This document shows positions 8,851 through 16,125 of a stretch of 64,000 bases of DNA, one piece after another. This DNA comes from Cupriavidus respiraculi (GTDB lineage: Bacteria; Pseudomonadota; Gammaproteobacteria; Burkholderiales; Burkholderiaceae). Each line of letters starts with the position of its first letter. The first letter of the stretch is position 1. The notes beneath the pieces are model-generated. The model ran no database searches. It was not told where the DNA came from and saw nothing but the letters and a program-made list of their open reading frames with translations. The position numbers and the translations under genes are program-made. The stretch spans positions 1,302,001 to 1,366,000 of the forward strand of contig NZ_CAJZAH010000001.1 in NCBI RefSeq assembly GCF_914271545.1, in the 5' to 3' direction.

Positions 8851-9765
8851 ATGGATCGCATCGGGGATATCGGCCTCTTCCTGCGCGTGCTGGACCTCGG
8901 CTCCATCAGCGCCGCCGCACGCGCCCTCGGCCTGTCGGTGGCGGTGGCAAGCCAGCGGCTGAAACGGCTCGAGCGCGAACTGGGCGTGCCGCTGCTGCAC
9001 CGGACCACGCGGCAGCTGCATGCGACGCCGGAAGGCGCCATCCTCGCGGAACAGGGACGGGCGCTCATCGAAGACCTGGAAGCGCTGGGGGGCTCCCTGC
9101 GCCAGGCCGGCACCGGAGTCGCCGGCACGCTGCGCATCACCACCGCGGCATCGTTTGGCCGCCAGTACATCTCGCCGCTGCTGCCGGAATTCATGGCGCG
9201 GCATCCTGGCCTGAACCTGAGCATCAACCTGACCGACCAGGTGCTCGATCTCGTCGGCGCCGGCATCGACCTGGCGATCCGTATCGGCACGCTGGACGAC
9301 TCCACGCTGGTCGCGCGCAAGATCGCCAACAACCGGCGCGTGCTGTGCGCCTCCCCGGAGTACCTGCGCCGCCACGGCACGCCGGCGACACCGCAGGACC
9401 TGACCGCGCACGAATGCCTGCTGCAGGCAGGCGCGCACGGCCGGCACGACACGTGGCGCCTTGGCGACGGCCACGGTGGCGAGACCACGGTGCGGGTGCG
9501 CGGCCGTATCGAGAGCAATGCCGGCGAACTGCTTGCGGACGCCGCGCTGGCCGGCCTCGGCATCGCGCAGCATTCCGTATGGCATGTGTGGCGCGAGCTG
9601 CGCGACGGCCGGCTGGTGCAGGTGCTGCCCGGCTACCCGATTCCGGATACCGGCATCTATGCGGTCATGCCCCAGCGGCGGCTGGTGCCGCCACGCGTCA
9701 GGGCGTTCGTCGAGTTCCTCGCGCAGGCGCTGGGGGACAACCCGCCGTGGGAGGCGCGGCGGTGA
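8851..9765 (+). CDS. LysR-family transcriptional regulator, divergent from MFS exporter
   Basis: 304 residues. The HTH is at the extreme N-terminus (MDRIGDIGLFLRVLDLGSIS, then ALGLSVAVASQRLKRLE), with AARALGLS marking the first helix, and the effector domain carries the RTTRQLHATPEG linker and a C-terminal AVMPQRRLVPPRVRAFVEFL typical of the DsdC/CrgA-like branch. The ATG at 8851 is chosen over an in-frame TTG three codons upstream because it matches family starts. The 97-base gap to the MFS gene contains the palindrome TTCA-G-TGAA but no clear T-N11-A box. CrgA-like members often autorepress and control aldehyde or quinone responses; that is family knowledge only. Confidence 0.9.
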   Translation: MDRIGDIGLFLRVLDLGSISAAARALGLSVAVASQRLKRLERELGVPLLHRTTRQLHATPEGAILAEQGRALIEDLEALGGSLRQAGTGVAGTLRITTAASFGRQYISPLLPEFMARHPGLNLSINLTDQVLDLVGAGIDLAIRIGTLDDSTLVARKIANNRRVLCASPEYLRRHGTPATPQDLTAHECLLQAGAHGRHDTWRLGDGHGGETTVRVRGRIESNAGELLADAALAGLGIAQHSVWHVWRELRDGRLVQVLPGYPIPDTGIYAVMPQRRLVPPRVRAFVEFLAQALGDNPPWEARR

Positions 9766-9787
9766 CGCGACGCCCTGCCCGTCGCCA

Positions 9788-10705
9788 TCATGCCGCCCGC
9801 CGCCCCAGCGACGCCGGAGGCGAGCGCACCGCATCGAGCACGATCGACGCCAGCCGTTCCGCGGCCGGCGTCGCAGCGGAAGGGGCCCGCAACAGCACGA
9901 GCGGCAGGGCGGGCAGCGCCGGCAGGCCATCACGGCGGGCATCGAGCACCGTCACGCTGGCCGGCACGCCATAGTCGGTGCGCACGGTCACGCCCAGGCC
10001 GGCCGCGGCGGCGGCCCACAGCCCCGACAGACTGGGGCTGGTGAAGGCGATACGCCACGGAATGTGCGCCCGATCCAGGGCCGCCGTCGCGGCCGAAAAG
10101 AACGCGCAAGGACGGTCGAACGCGACCAGTGGCAACGGCTCGCCGCTCGATGGCCGCCATGCCGCGGTGGCCGAGCCGATCCAGCGCATTGGCGCCTCGG
10201 CCACGAGCTCCCGCGACACCCCGGCGCGCGCGTCCGCCGCGCTGGTCGCGGCGTCGCCCCACACCAGGGCGAAGTCCAGCTCGCGCGCGCCGATGCGTGC
10301 CAGCAATTCCACGTTGCGGGCGACTCGCGCCTCGATGCGCACCTTGGGATGGGCCCGCGCAAAGCGGCCCAGGACGTCGGGCAGCATCGCCTCGCCGAAG
10401 TCCTCCTGCAGGCCCAGACGCATCCAGCCGTCCAGTTCCGCGCCGCGCGTTGCGGCGGCTGCCTCGTCGTTCAGCTCGACCATGCGGCGGGCGTAGTCGA
10501 GCAGTGTCCGGCCGGCATCGGTCAGCGCCAGCCCCCTGCCCGACTTGCGAAACAGCGGGACACCGGCCTGCTCCTCCAGCTTCTTCATCTGCGCACTGAC
10601 GGCGGAGGTGGACCTTCCGACCCGGTCGGCGGCGCGGGCGAAGCTGCCGAGGTCGACGCCGGTCACGAAGCTGCGCAGCGCCGCGAGATCGAAATTGGTG
10701 CCCAT
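9788..10705 (-). CDS. LysR-family transcriptional regulator
   Basis: 305 residues. The HTH segment is FDLAALRSFVTGVDLGSFA followed by DRVGRSTSAVSAQMKKLEEQ, and the effector domain is shorter on recognisable features. The subgroup resembles regulators beside MFS carriers in Burkholderiales. It converges with the previous LysR gene (22 bases between stops) and is divergent from the MFS gene at 10807, 101 bases away, with a CGCAA-N4-TTGCG palindrome in the gap. Control of that carrier is the simple inference. Confidence 0.9.
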   Translation of the reverse strand: MGTNFDLAALRSFVTGVDLGSFARAADRVGRSTSAVSAQMKKLEEQAGVPLFRKSGRGLALTDAGRTLLDYARRMVELNDEAAAATRGAELDGWMRLGLQEDFGEAMLPDVLGRFARAHPKVRIEARVARNVELLARIGARELDFALVWGDAATSAADARAGVSRELVAEAPMRWIGSATAAWRPSSGEPLPLVAFDRPCAFFSAATAALDRAHIPWRIAFTSPSLSGLWAAAAAGLGVTVRTDYGVPASVTVLDARRDGLPALPALPLVLLRAPSAATPAAERLASIVLDAVRSPPASLGRRAA

Positions 10706-10733
10706 GAACCATCCTGCTTTGTTGAACGATCAC

Positions 10734-10747
10734 CGCAATTCTTTGCG
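10734..10747. promoter_or_regulatory. Palindrome CGCAA-N4-TTGCG in the LysR/MFS divergent promoter region
   Basis: CGCAA (10734-10738), TTCT, TTGCG (10743-10747), flanked by ATC and GAT that extend the symmetry partly. It sits 29 bases upstream of the LysR start and 60 upstream of the MFS start, the expected place for a LysR operator. Assignment is positional. Confidence 0.4.
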
Positions 10748-10806
10748 ATATTCAGGACGGACGCAAGCGGCGACACTATGCCCGTCTTCTCGTTCAGGAC
10801 CAGGCA

Positions 10807-12099
10807 ATGCAAAGTCACCGCCCCGCCGCCCTGGCGCCCGCCCGGGTCCCGGCTCCCATCCCAGCCCCTTCGCCGGCCAGCGCCGCCCCTTCCTCCCATC
10901 GCTGGAAAGTCCTCGGCGTCGGCGTGGCCGCCAACGTGAGCTTTTCGGCCGCCGCCGCCGGCATTCCCACCACCGCGGTCTGGCTGCGCGCCGATTACCA
11001 CCTCGGCAATGCGCAGCTCGGACTCGTGCTCGGCTCGCTGGGACTCGGCGTGGCGTTGTCCGAACTGCCGTGGGGCCTGGCCACGGACCGCTGGGGCGAC
11101 CGTCGCGTGCTGCTGACCGGCCTGCTGGCCACCGCCATCGCGTTGCTCGCCATGGCCGTCTTCATCGTCCCGTCCGGCCCCGCCGTGCCCGGCGTGGCAT
11201 GGGTGGCCACCGCCATGGCCTGCGTCGGCCTGCTCGGCGGCAGCGTCAACGGCTCCAGCGGCCGCGCCGTCATGCGCTGGTTCGGGCAAGGCGAACGAGG
11301 GTTCGCCATGAGCGTGCGGCAGACGGCGGTGCCGCTCGGCGGCGGCCTCGGCGCGCTGCTGCTGCCGTTGCTCGCGGCCTCTCATGGCTTCGTGTGGGTC
11401 TATGGCACGCTGGCCATGCTGTGCGCGGTATCGCTGGTCCTGGCATGGCGCTGGCTGCATGAGCCGCCCGGCATCCAGCACGCCCCGTCCCGCGACGCCG
11501 TGCACTGCCGCGGGCCCCTTCGCGACCCCGGCATCTGGCGTGTGGTCTGGGGCATCGGCATCCTGTGCGTGCCGCAATTCGCCATCCTGACGTTCGCCAC
11601 CGTGTTCCTGCACGACACCGTCCATCTGGGGGTAGCCGGCATTGCAGCGACCATGGCGGCCATTCAGCTGGGCGCGGCCATCACGCGGCTGTGGAGCGGC
11701 CGCCTGACCGACCGGCGCGGCAACCGTCGCAGCTTCCTGCGCGCCGCGACGCTGGTCGCGGCGGCCTCGTTCGTGGCACTGGCCGCGATGTCCCTGCAAG
11801 GATGGACCACCGCGGCCCTTGCGATAGCGGGCACCATCGCCGCCGGCATCTGCGTCTCCGCGTGGCATGGCGTCGCCTACGCGGAACTGGCGACGATGGC
11901 CGGTCCCGAGCGCGCCGGCACCGCGCTGGGCATGGCGAACACCATCGTATACCTCGGCCTGTTCGTCACCCCGCTGGCCATTGCGCATTGGCTGCCGTTG
12001 GCGTCATGGAGCGGCGTGTGGTTTGCGGTGGCCGTGTGCGGACTAGCGGCCTATCCGCTCTTTCCGCGGCCGTCGACTACCCCGCGCGGGGATCGCTAG
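10807..12099 (+). CDS. MFS transporter (CynX/NarK-like, 12 TM)
   Basis: 430 residues. A Pro/Ala-rich cytoplasmic N-terminus (about 45 residues) precedes 12 hydrophobic segments; loop 2-3 reads GLATDRWGDRRVLLTG, the conserved MFS motif A. A long loop after segment 6 (EPPGIQHAPSRDAVHCRG) separates the two halves, and loop 8-9 reads RLTDRRGNRRSFL, motif A repeated. The closest recognised family is cyanate/oxalate-type anion or metabolite carriers, but the substrate cannot be read. Divergent LysR partner at 9788. Confidence 0.85.
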   Translation: MQSHRPAALAPARVPAPIPAPSPASAAPSSHRWKVLGVGVAANVSFSAAAAGIPTTAVWLRADYHLGNAQLGLVLGSLGLGVALSELPWGLATDRWGDRRVLLTGLLATAIALLAMAVFIVPSGPAVPGVAWVATAMACVGLLGGSVNGSSGRAVMRWFGQGERGFAMSVRQTAVPLGGGLGALLLPLLAASHGFVWVYGTLAMLCAVSLVLAWRWLHEPPGIQHAPSRDAVHCRGPLRDPGIWRVVWGIGILCVPQFAILTFATVFLHDTVHLGVAGIAATMAAIQLGAAITRLWSGRLTDRRGNRRSFLRAATLVAAASFVALAAMSLQGWTTAALAIAGTIAAGICVSAWHGVAYAELATMAGPERAGTALGMANTIVYLGLFVTPLAIAHWLPLASWSGVWFAVAVCGLAAYPLFPRPSTTPRGDR

Positions 12100-12178
12100 G
12101 CCACGATCGCGGCATGCGAGGCGGCGAACGCACGCCCCGCTGGGGGGTCATACCGCAACACGCCAACTGGGAGACAGC

Positions 12179-12691
12179 ATGCATCTCGAAGGTTCCTGCC
12201 ACTGCGGCGCGGTCAGCTTCACCGTCGAAGCGTTCGCCCCCTATCCCTACATGCACTGCCACTGCTCGATCTGCCGCAAGACGGCCGGCGGCGGCGGCTA
12301 CGCCATCAATATCGGGGCCCACAACGACACGCTGAAGGTGCGGGGCAGCAAGTACCTCGGCGTCTATCAGGCCATCATGCGCGAGCCCGGCAAGCGCGCG
12401 ACACGCTCGCCGGCGCGGCGCAACTTCTGCATCAAGTGCGGCAGCGCGCTGTGGCTCTGGGACCCGCGCTGGCCGGACATGCTGTATCCCCATGCCTCCG
12501 CCATCGACACCCCGCTGCCCCGCCCGCCCGAGGTCGTCGAGGCCTCGCTGGAGTCGGTCGCACCCTGGGTCGACGTGCCGCGCGGCAAGGGCCACGTGCA
12601 TTGCGACACGTGGCCGGAGGAGTCGCTGGCGGAATGGCATGCGCGGCATGGGTTCACGCAGGCGGCAGGGGGAAGTGGGGATGGGGACTGA
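12179..12691 (+). CDS. GFA-family (Mss4-like, zinc-binding) protein
   Basis: 170 residues. The zinc-binding cysteines of the glutathione-dependent formaldehyde-activating (GFA) fold are all present: SCHCG (C7, C9), HCHCSICRK (C27, C29, C32) and FCIKCGS (C94, C97). The founding member helps form S-hydroxymethylglutathione, but most GFA proteins have no proven reaction. A GGGAGA Shine-Dalgarno lies just ahead of the ATG. The protein ends in a Gly/Asp-rich tail. It stands alone between the MFS gene and the nuclease gene, with no formaldehyde dehydrogenase nearby. Confidence 0.85.
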   Translation: MHLEGSCHCGAVSFTVEAFAPYPYMHCHCSICRKTAGGGGYAINIGAHNDTLKVRGSKYLGVYQAIMREPGKRATRSPARRNFCIKCGSALWLWDPRWPDMLYPHASAIDTPLPRPPEVVEASLESVAPWVDVPRGKGHVHCDTWPEESLAEWHARHGFTQAAGGSGDGD

Positions 12692-12837
12692 CGGCCAATC
12701 ACCGTCGGTGTGTCGAAGAATGGGCAGACGGTTCGCACGCCCTGATGGGAGTCCTATTCCGGCATTGCCGCCGGTGCGGCGGATCCGGATAATCGGGCGG
12801 ATGCCGGCCGCGCCGGACCGCCGACCACCCTTGACGA

Positions 12838-13923
12838 ATGCCCGACGACACATTGCTATCTGCCGACTACGCAACCTGGCTGGCCGACCTCAGGAATCGC
12901 GTTGAAGCGGCTCGTCGCCGCGCCGCGCTGTCGGTGAACCGCGAGCTTGTCTCCCTGTATTGGCAAATCGGGCGCGACATCCTCGATCGACAGCAGCAGC
13001 AGGGCTGGGGCGCACGTGTCATCGACAAGCTGGCACACGACCTGCGAGCTGCGTTTCCTGACATGAAAGGGTTCTCTCCGCGCAACCTGAAGTACATGCG
13101 CGCGCTCGCGGAAGCCTGGCCGACCGGCGAATTTGTGCAGCAGGCTGCTGCACAATTACCGTGGTTTCACCTTTGCACACTGCTCGACAAGATAAAAACC
13201 AGTGAACTGAGGGAGTGGTATGCCCTCCGTGCCGCCGAAAACGGCTGGTCCCGCAACGTCTTGGCAATGCAGATCGAAACCCGCCTGCACGAACGCGAGG
13301 GCCGGGCCATCACCAATTTCGCCGACCGTCTCCCGGCGGCCCAGTCGGATCTCGCGCGCGACGCACTGAAAGACCCCTACATCTTCGATTTCCTTGGCCT
13401 GACTGAAAGGGCGCAGGAACGCGATATCGAGCGGGCCTTGACGGAACATATCACCCGCTTCCTTTTGGAACTGGGAGCTGGTTTCGCCTTTGTCGGACGC
13501 CAATACCGGCTCGAAGTCGGTGGCGACGAATTTTTTATCGATCTCCTGTTCTACCACCTGAAGCTACGCTGCTATGTGGTGGTGGAACTCAAGACCACAC
13601 CGTTCAAGCCCGAATATGCAGGACAGCTCAACTTTTACCTCTCCGCCATCGATGCCCAGGTAAAGACGGACAAGGACAACGCGTCGATCGGTCTTCTGCT
13701 ATGCAAGGAGAACAACCGGCTCGTCGCTGAATATGCATTGCGGGGGATTGCCAAGCCGATGGGGGTCGCGGAATATCAACTAATGCGGGAAATCCCCGCG
13801 CCTCTTACAACCGACCTTCCGTCCATTGAGGCGATCGAAGCGGAACTTGGGGCAGAAGCCGCCGCGCGCGATCTCGCGGCCGCAGACCCCGGCAACAGCA
13901 TGACGCCCTCTAACGACAACTAG
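12838..13923 (+). CDS. PDDEXK nuclease domain protein, YhcG/DUF1016 family
   Basis: 361 residues. The N-terminal DUF1016 helical domain (residues about 10-170) has VNRELVSLYWQIGRDIL and GFSPRNLKYMRALAEAWP; the C-terminal PD-(D/E)XK fold has EFFIDLLFYH (D235), VVVELKT (E250, K252) and AGQLNFYLSA (Q263), so the catalytic set is complete. The family is patchily distributed and often sits near restriction-modification or mobile genes, but its biochemical role is not settled. Base use is less G+C-rich than the neighbours, with codons such as AAA, ATA and TTT more frequent, suggesting transfer. Its stop overlaps the stop of the convergent TetR gene by sharing CTAG. No partner methylase, toxin or transposase is seen. 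Confidence 0.88.
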   Translation: MPDDTLLSADYATWLADLRNRVEAARRRAALSVNRELVSLYWQIGRDILDRQQQQGWGARVIDKLAHDLRAAFPDMKGFSPRNLKYMRALAEAWPTGEFVQQAAAQLPWFHLCTLLDKIKTSELREWYALRAAENGWSRNVLAMQIETRLHEREGRAITNFADRLPAAQSDLARDALKDPYIFDFLGLTERAQERDIERALTEHITRFLLELGAGFAFVGRQYRLEVGGDEFFIDLLFYHLKLRCYVVVELKTTPFKPEYAGQLNFYLSAIDAQVKTDKDNASIGLLLCKENNRLVAEYALRGIAKPMGVAEYQLMREIPAPLTTDLPSIEAIEAELGAEAAARDLAAADPGNSMTPSNDN

Positions 13924-14507
13924 TCCAACGCCCGCTCCACAATCCTGACCATCGCCGCCCGGATCGCCACCGCGTCGCCGCCGGCGTCGATGGCCAACGC
14001 GGCGCGGTCGAATGCCGCCGACAGCAGCGTGGCAAGCGCGTCGACGGTAACGGGCGGACTCGGCCCGTCGCCCAACGCCGCCTCCAACCCCTCCCGCAGC
14101 GTCCTGCCCGCATGCGCCTCGTCCAGCGCGAAGATCTCCGCGCTGCCCAGCACGGCCGGCCCGTCGATCAGTAGTAGTCGGGTGCGCCCCGGCACCGTCA
14201 TCGCATCCAGATAAGCCTTGCTGCCGGCGACCAGCGCCTTGCGCGCGGAGCGCGTGTTGGGCGCCGCGGCCTCGATCTCGGCCGCGACGGCGCGGGCTTC
14301 CTCTTCCAGCACGGCGCGGAACAGGTCCTGCTTGTCGGCGAAATGGTGGTACAGCGCGCCGCGGGTGATGCCGGCCGCCGCGACGATCGCCGGCGTGGAC
14401 GTGGCGGCATAGCCCTTGTCGATGAAGGCGGCCCTCGCCGCGGCGAGCAAGGCGCCGCGGGTGGCTTCGGTGCGCTCGCGGTTGGAGCGGCTGCTTTTAT
14501 TTTGCAT
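13920..14507 (-). CDS. TetR-family repressor, adjacent to VOC gene
   Basis: 195 residues from the ATG at 14507 (MQNKSSRSNRERTEATRGAL). The HTH is AAAGITRGALYHHFADKQDL near residues 40-60; the C-terminal domain, with LLLIDGPAVLG, matches the TetR_C group seen beside glyoxalase or antibiotic-resistance-like genes. A longer upstream reading is rejected because it would run through the operator. The gene is divergent from the VOC gene at 14578, and a perfect 17-base palindrome touches its start codon, with a second copy nearby, strongly implying self-repression and control of the VOC gene. Confidence 0.92.
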   Translation of the reverse strand: MQNKSSRSNRERTEATRGALLAAARAAFIDKGYAATSTPAIVAAAGITRGALYHHFADKQDLFRAVLEEEARAVAAEIEAAAPNTRSARKALVAGSKAYLDAMTVPGRTRLLLIDGPAVLGSAEIFALDEAHAGRTLREGLEAALGDGPSPPVTVDALATLLSAAFDRAALAIDAGGDAVAIRAAMVRIVERALD

Positions 14508-14524
14508 ACATACAGCCTGTATGT
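14508..14524. promoter_or_regulatory. TetR operator, perfect palindrome ACATACAG-C-CTGTATGT
   Basis: A perfect 8+8 inverted repeat about a central C, directly abutting the TetR start codon. It is placed to block the TetR promoter or initiation. A second, two-mismatch copy lies 31 bases further on. The half-site ACATACAG resembles operators of TetR repressors in proteobacteria in form, not as a named consensus. Confidence 0.8.
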
Positions 14525-14538
14525 TATAACTCGAGAAA

Positions 14539-14555
14539 AGATACAGCCTGCATGT
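14539..14555. promoter_or_regulatory. Second TetR operator copy, AGATACAG-C-CTGCATGT
   Basis: Differs from the copy at 14508 by one base in each arm and is centred 31 bases away, about three helical turns, so both can be bound on one DNA face. It ends 22 bases before the VOC start codon, where it would cover that promoter or leader. Confidence 0.7.
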
Positions 14556-14577
14556 TAATCGAACCGGAGGACGCACG

Positions 14578-15009
14578 ATGAAAACCACCAGCTTCTACCC
14601 CGTCATCATGACCGGCGACGTCGCCGGCACCGCCGCCTTCTACCAGCGGCATTTCGGCTTCCAGGCGCTGTTTTCCGCGGACTGGTACGTGCACCTGCAG
14701 TCGCGCGAGGATGCTGGCGTCAACCTCGCCATCCTTGACGGCCAGCACCACACCATCCCGGAGGTGGGCCGCTCGCGCGCGTCCGGCGTCATCCTGAACT
14801 TCGAGGTCGACGACCCGGACGCTGTGTACCGGGACCTGCAGGCGGCCGGCCTGCCCATCCTGCTCACGCTGCGGGACGAGGACTTCGGCCAGCGCCACTT
14901 CATCACCGCGGATCCGAACGGGGTGCTGATCGACGTGATCAAGCCGATTCCGCCGAGCGCGGAATTTGCCGCCGCCTACGAGGCCGGCGCGGTGCCTGGC
15001 GCCGACTGA
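14578..15009 (+). CDS. VOC family (glyoxalase/bleomycin-resistance-like) protein
   Basis: 143 residues with two beta-alpha-beta-beta-beta modules: the first from [23 protein letters not shown], the second with [20 protein letters not shown] and [14 protein letters not shown], where the final acidic residue region lines the metal site. Members bind or transform small hydrophobic or electrophilic compounds. GGAGG lies seven bases ahead of the ATG. Its placement behind two TetR operators suggests ligand-induced expression. A dioxygenase, resistance or isomerase activity cannot be told apart. Confidence 0.88.
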   Translation: MKTTSFYPVIMTGDVAGTAAFYQRHFGFQALFSADWYVHLQSREDAGVNLAILDGQHHTIPEVGRSRASGVILNFEVDDPDAVYRDLQAAGLPILLTLRDEDFGQRHFITADPNGVLIDVIKPIPPSAEFAAAYEAGAVPGAD

Positions 15010-15037
15010 ATCGCCAGGCAGCCCATGCGGAAACGGC

Positions 15038-15934
15038 CTAGAGCACGCCCATTTGCCGCAGCGCGGCGCGGGTGATATCGAAGCGCGCTTTGGCATGCTC
15101 GGGCCGGGTGATGTCCAGGTTGATCGCGAACAGATAGGACTCGCCCCCGCGCTCGACCCAACCGATCCACCAGCCGACATCCGGGCTGACGTTGTCGGCC
15201 CATCCCGTCTTGCCGCGCAGCGTGTAGTCCGCCGTGCTCTCGTTGACCATGATGCTCTTGACCTGTGCGTAGGTGCGCGGCGAGAACGGCAGCGACTCCG
15301 CGACGAGTTGGCGCAGGAAATCGATCTGGTCGTAGGCCGTCACCCGCAGCTTGCCGTTGAGCCAGAACTGGTCGATGGGGCCGCTCAGGTCCTGGTTGCC
15401 ATAGCGGGCCGCCGCGAAGTAGCGCTGGTAGGGCGCCCGCCCGACGCGGCGGGCCAGCGTCTGATAGGCCGGCACGCACGAGTTCGGAAAGGCCACGCGT
15501 AGCGGCACGTCGGCATTGCAGGCGGCCGGCAGCACGGCCTTGCCGCCAACCAGATGCACCCGGCCATTCCACGGCAGCCGGTCGTTGTCCACATCCTTGA
15601 CCGCGCCGGTTTCCAGGCCGATCAGCGAATTGAAGATCTTGAAGGTGGACGCCGGCACGTAGCCGCGCGCGGCGCGCTCCGGGTTGTAGGCATGCAGCCG
15701 GTCGCGCCTTGGGTCGTAGATCAGCAGCGTGCCGTCGGTGCCGGCCGCCTGGAACAGCGCTGCGGCGTCGAGCGGCACGGCCGGCTTGCCGCGGGCGGGA
15801 CTGCTCAGTGGCGATGAGCTGGGAATGGCTTCCCGGGCGGCAGACGTGCCGTCGCCGGACTGGGCGTGTGCCATCGTGCCGAGGCACAGCGCCAGCGACA
15901 ACGAAAGGGCAAGACGAAGGGGGTATCTGGACAT
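15038..15934 (-). CDS. Class D (OXA-type) beta-lactamase
   Basis: 298 residues. Signal peptide MSRYPLRLALSLSLALCLG with cleavage near AHA-QS, so it is periplasmic. The catalytic set is complete: S96-T-F-K99 (nucleophile and carbamylated lysine), S152-C-V154, Y178-G-N180, W191 (stabilises the carbamate), K242-T-G244. The stretch between residues 125 and 150 is longer than in OXA-10, with a cysteine at 139 near C153. Chromosomal OXA enzymes are common in Ralstonia and relatives; the hydrolysis spectrum cannot be read. The start ATG at 15934 fits the signal peptide; longer readings do not. There is no regulator next to it, and the neighbouring VOC gene converges on it. Confidence 0.93.
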   Translation of the reverse strand: MSRYPLRLALSLSLALCLGTMAHAQSGDGTSAAREAIPSSSPLSSPARGKPAVPLDAAALFQAAGTDGTLLIYDPRRDRLHAYNPERAARGYVPASTFKIFNSLIGLETGAVKDVDNDRLPWNGRVHLVGGKAVLPAACNADVPLRVAFPNSCVPAYQTLARRVGRAPYQRYFAAARYGNQDLSGPIDQFWLNGKLRVTAYDQIDFLRQLVAESLPFSPRTYAQVKSIMVNESTADYTLRGKTGWADNVSPDVGWWIGWVERGGESYLFAINLDITRPEHAKARFDITRAALRQMGVL

Positions 15935-16125
15935 GGTCTTCTTATGGATATCGTCTGGGTTCGCGGATATCCCGCTGCAGGAAGGAGCGGGACGACTGGG
16001 AGCCAGGCCTGGCACACGAGGCGCAGCATAGGAGCGCCGCAACGCGAAGCCAAGGCGGCTATCCGTAACCTCCGTAACATGGCATGCTGGCGCCTCGTAA
16101 CGAACGCCGTCTTGCGCCCTCCCTC

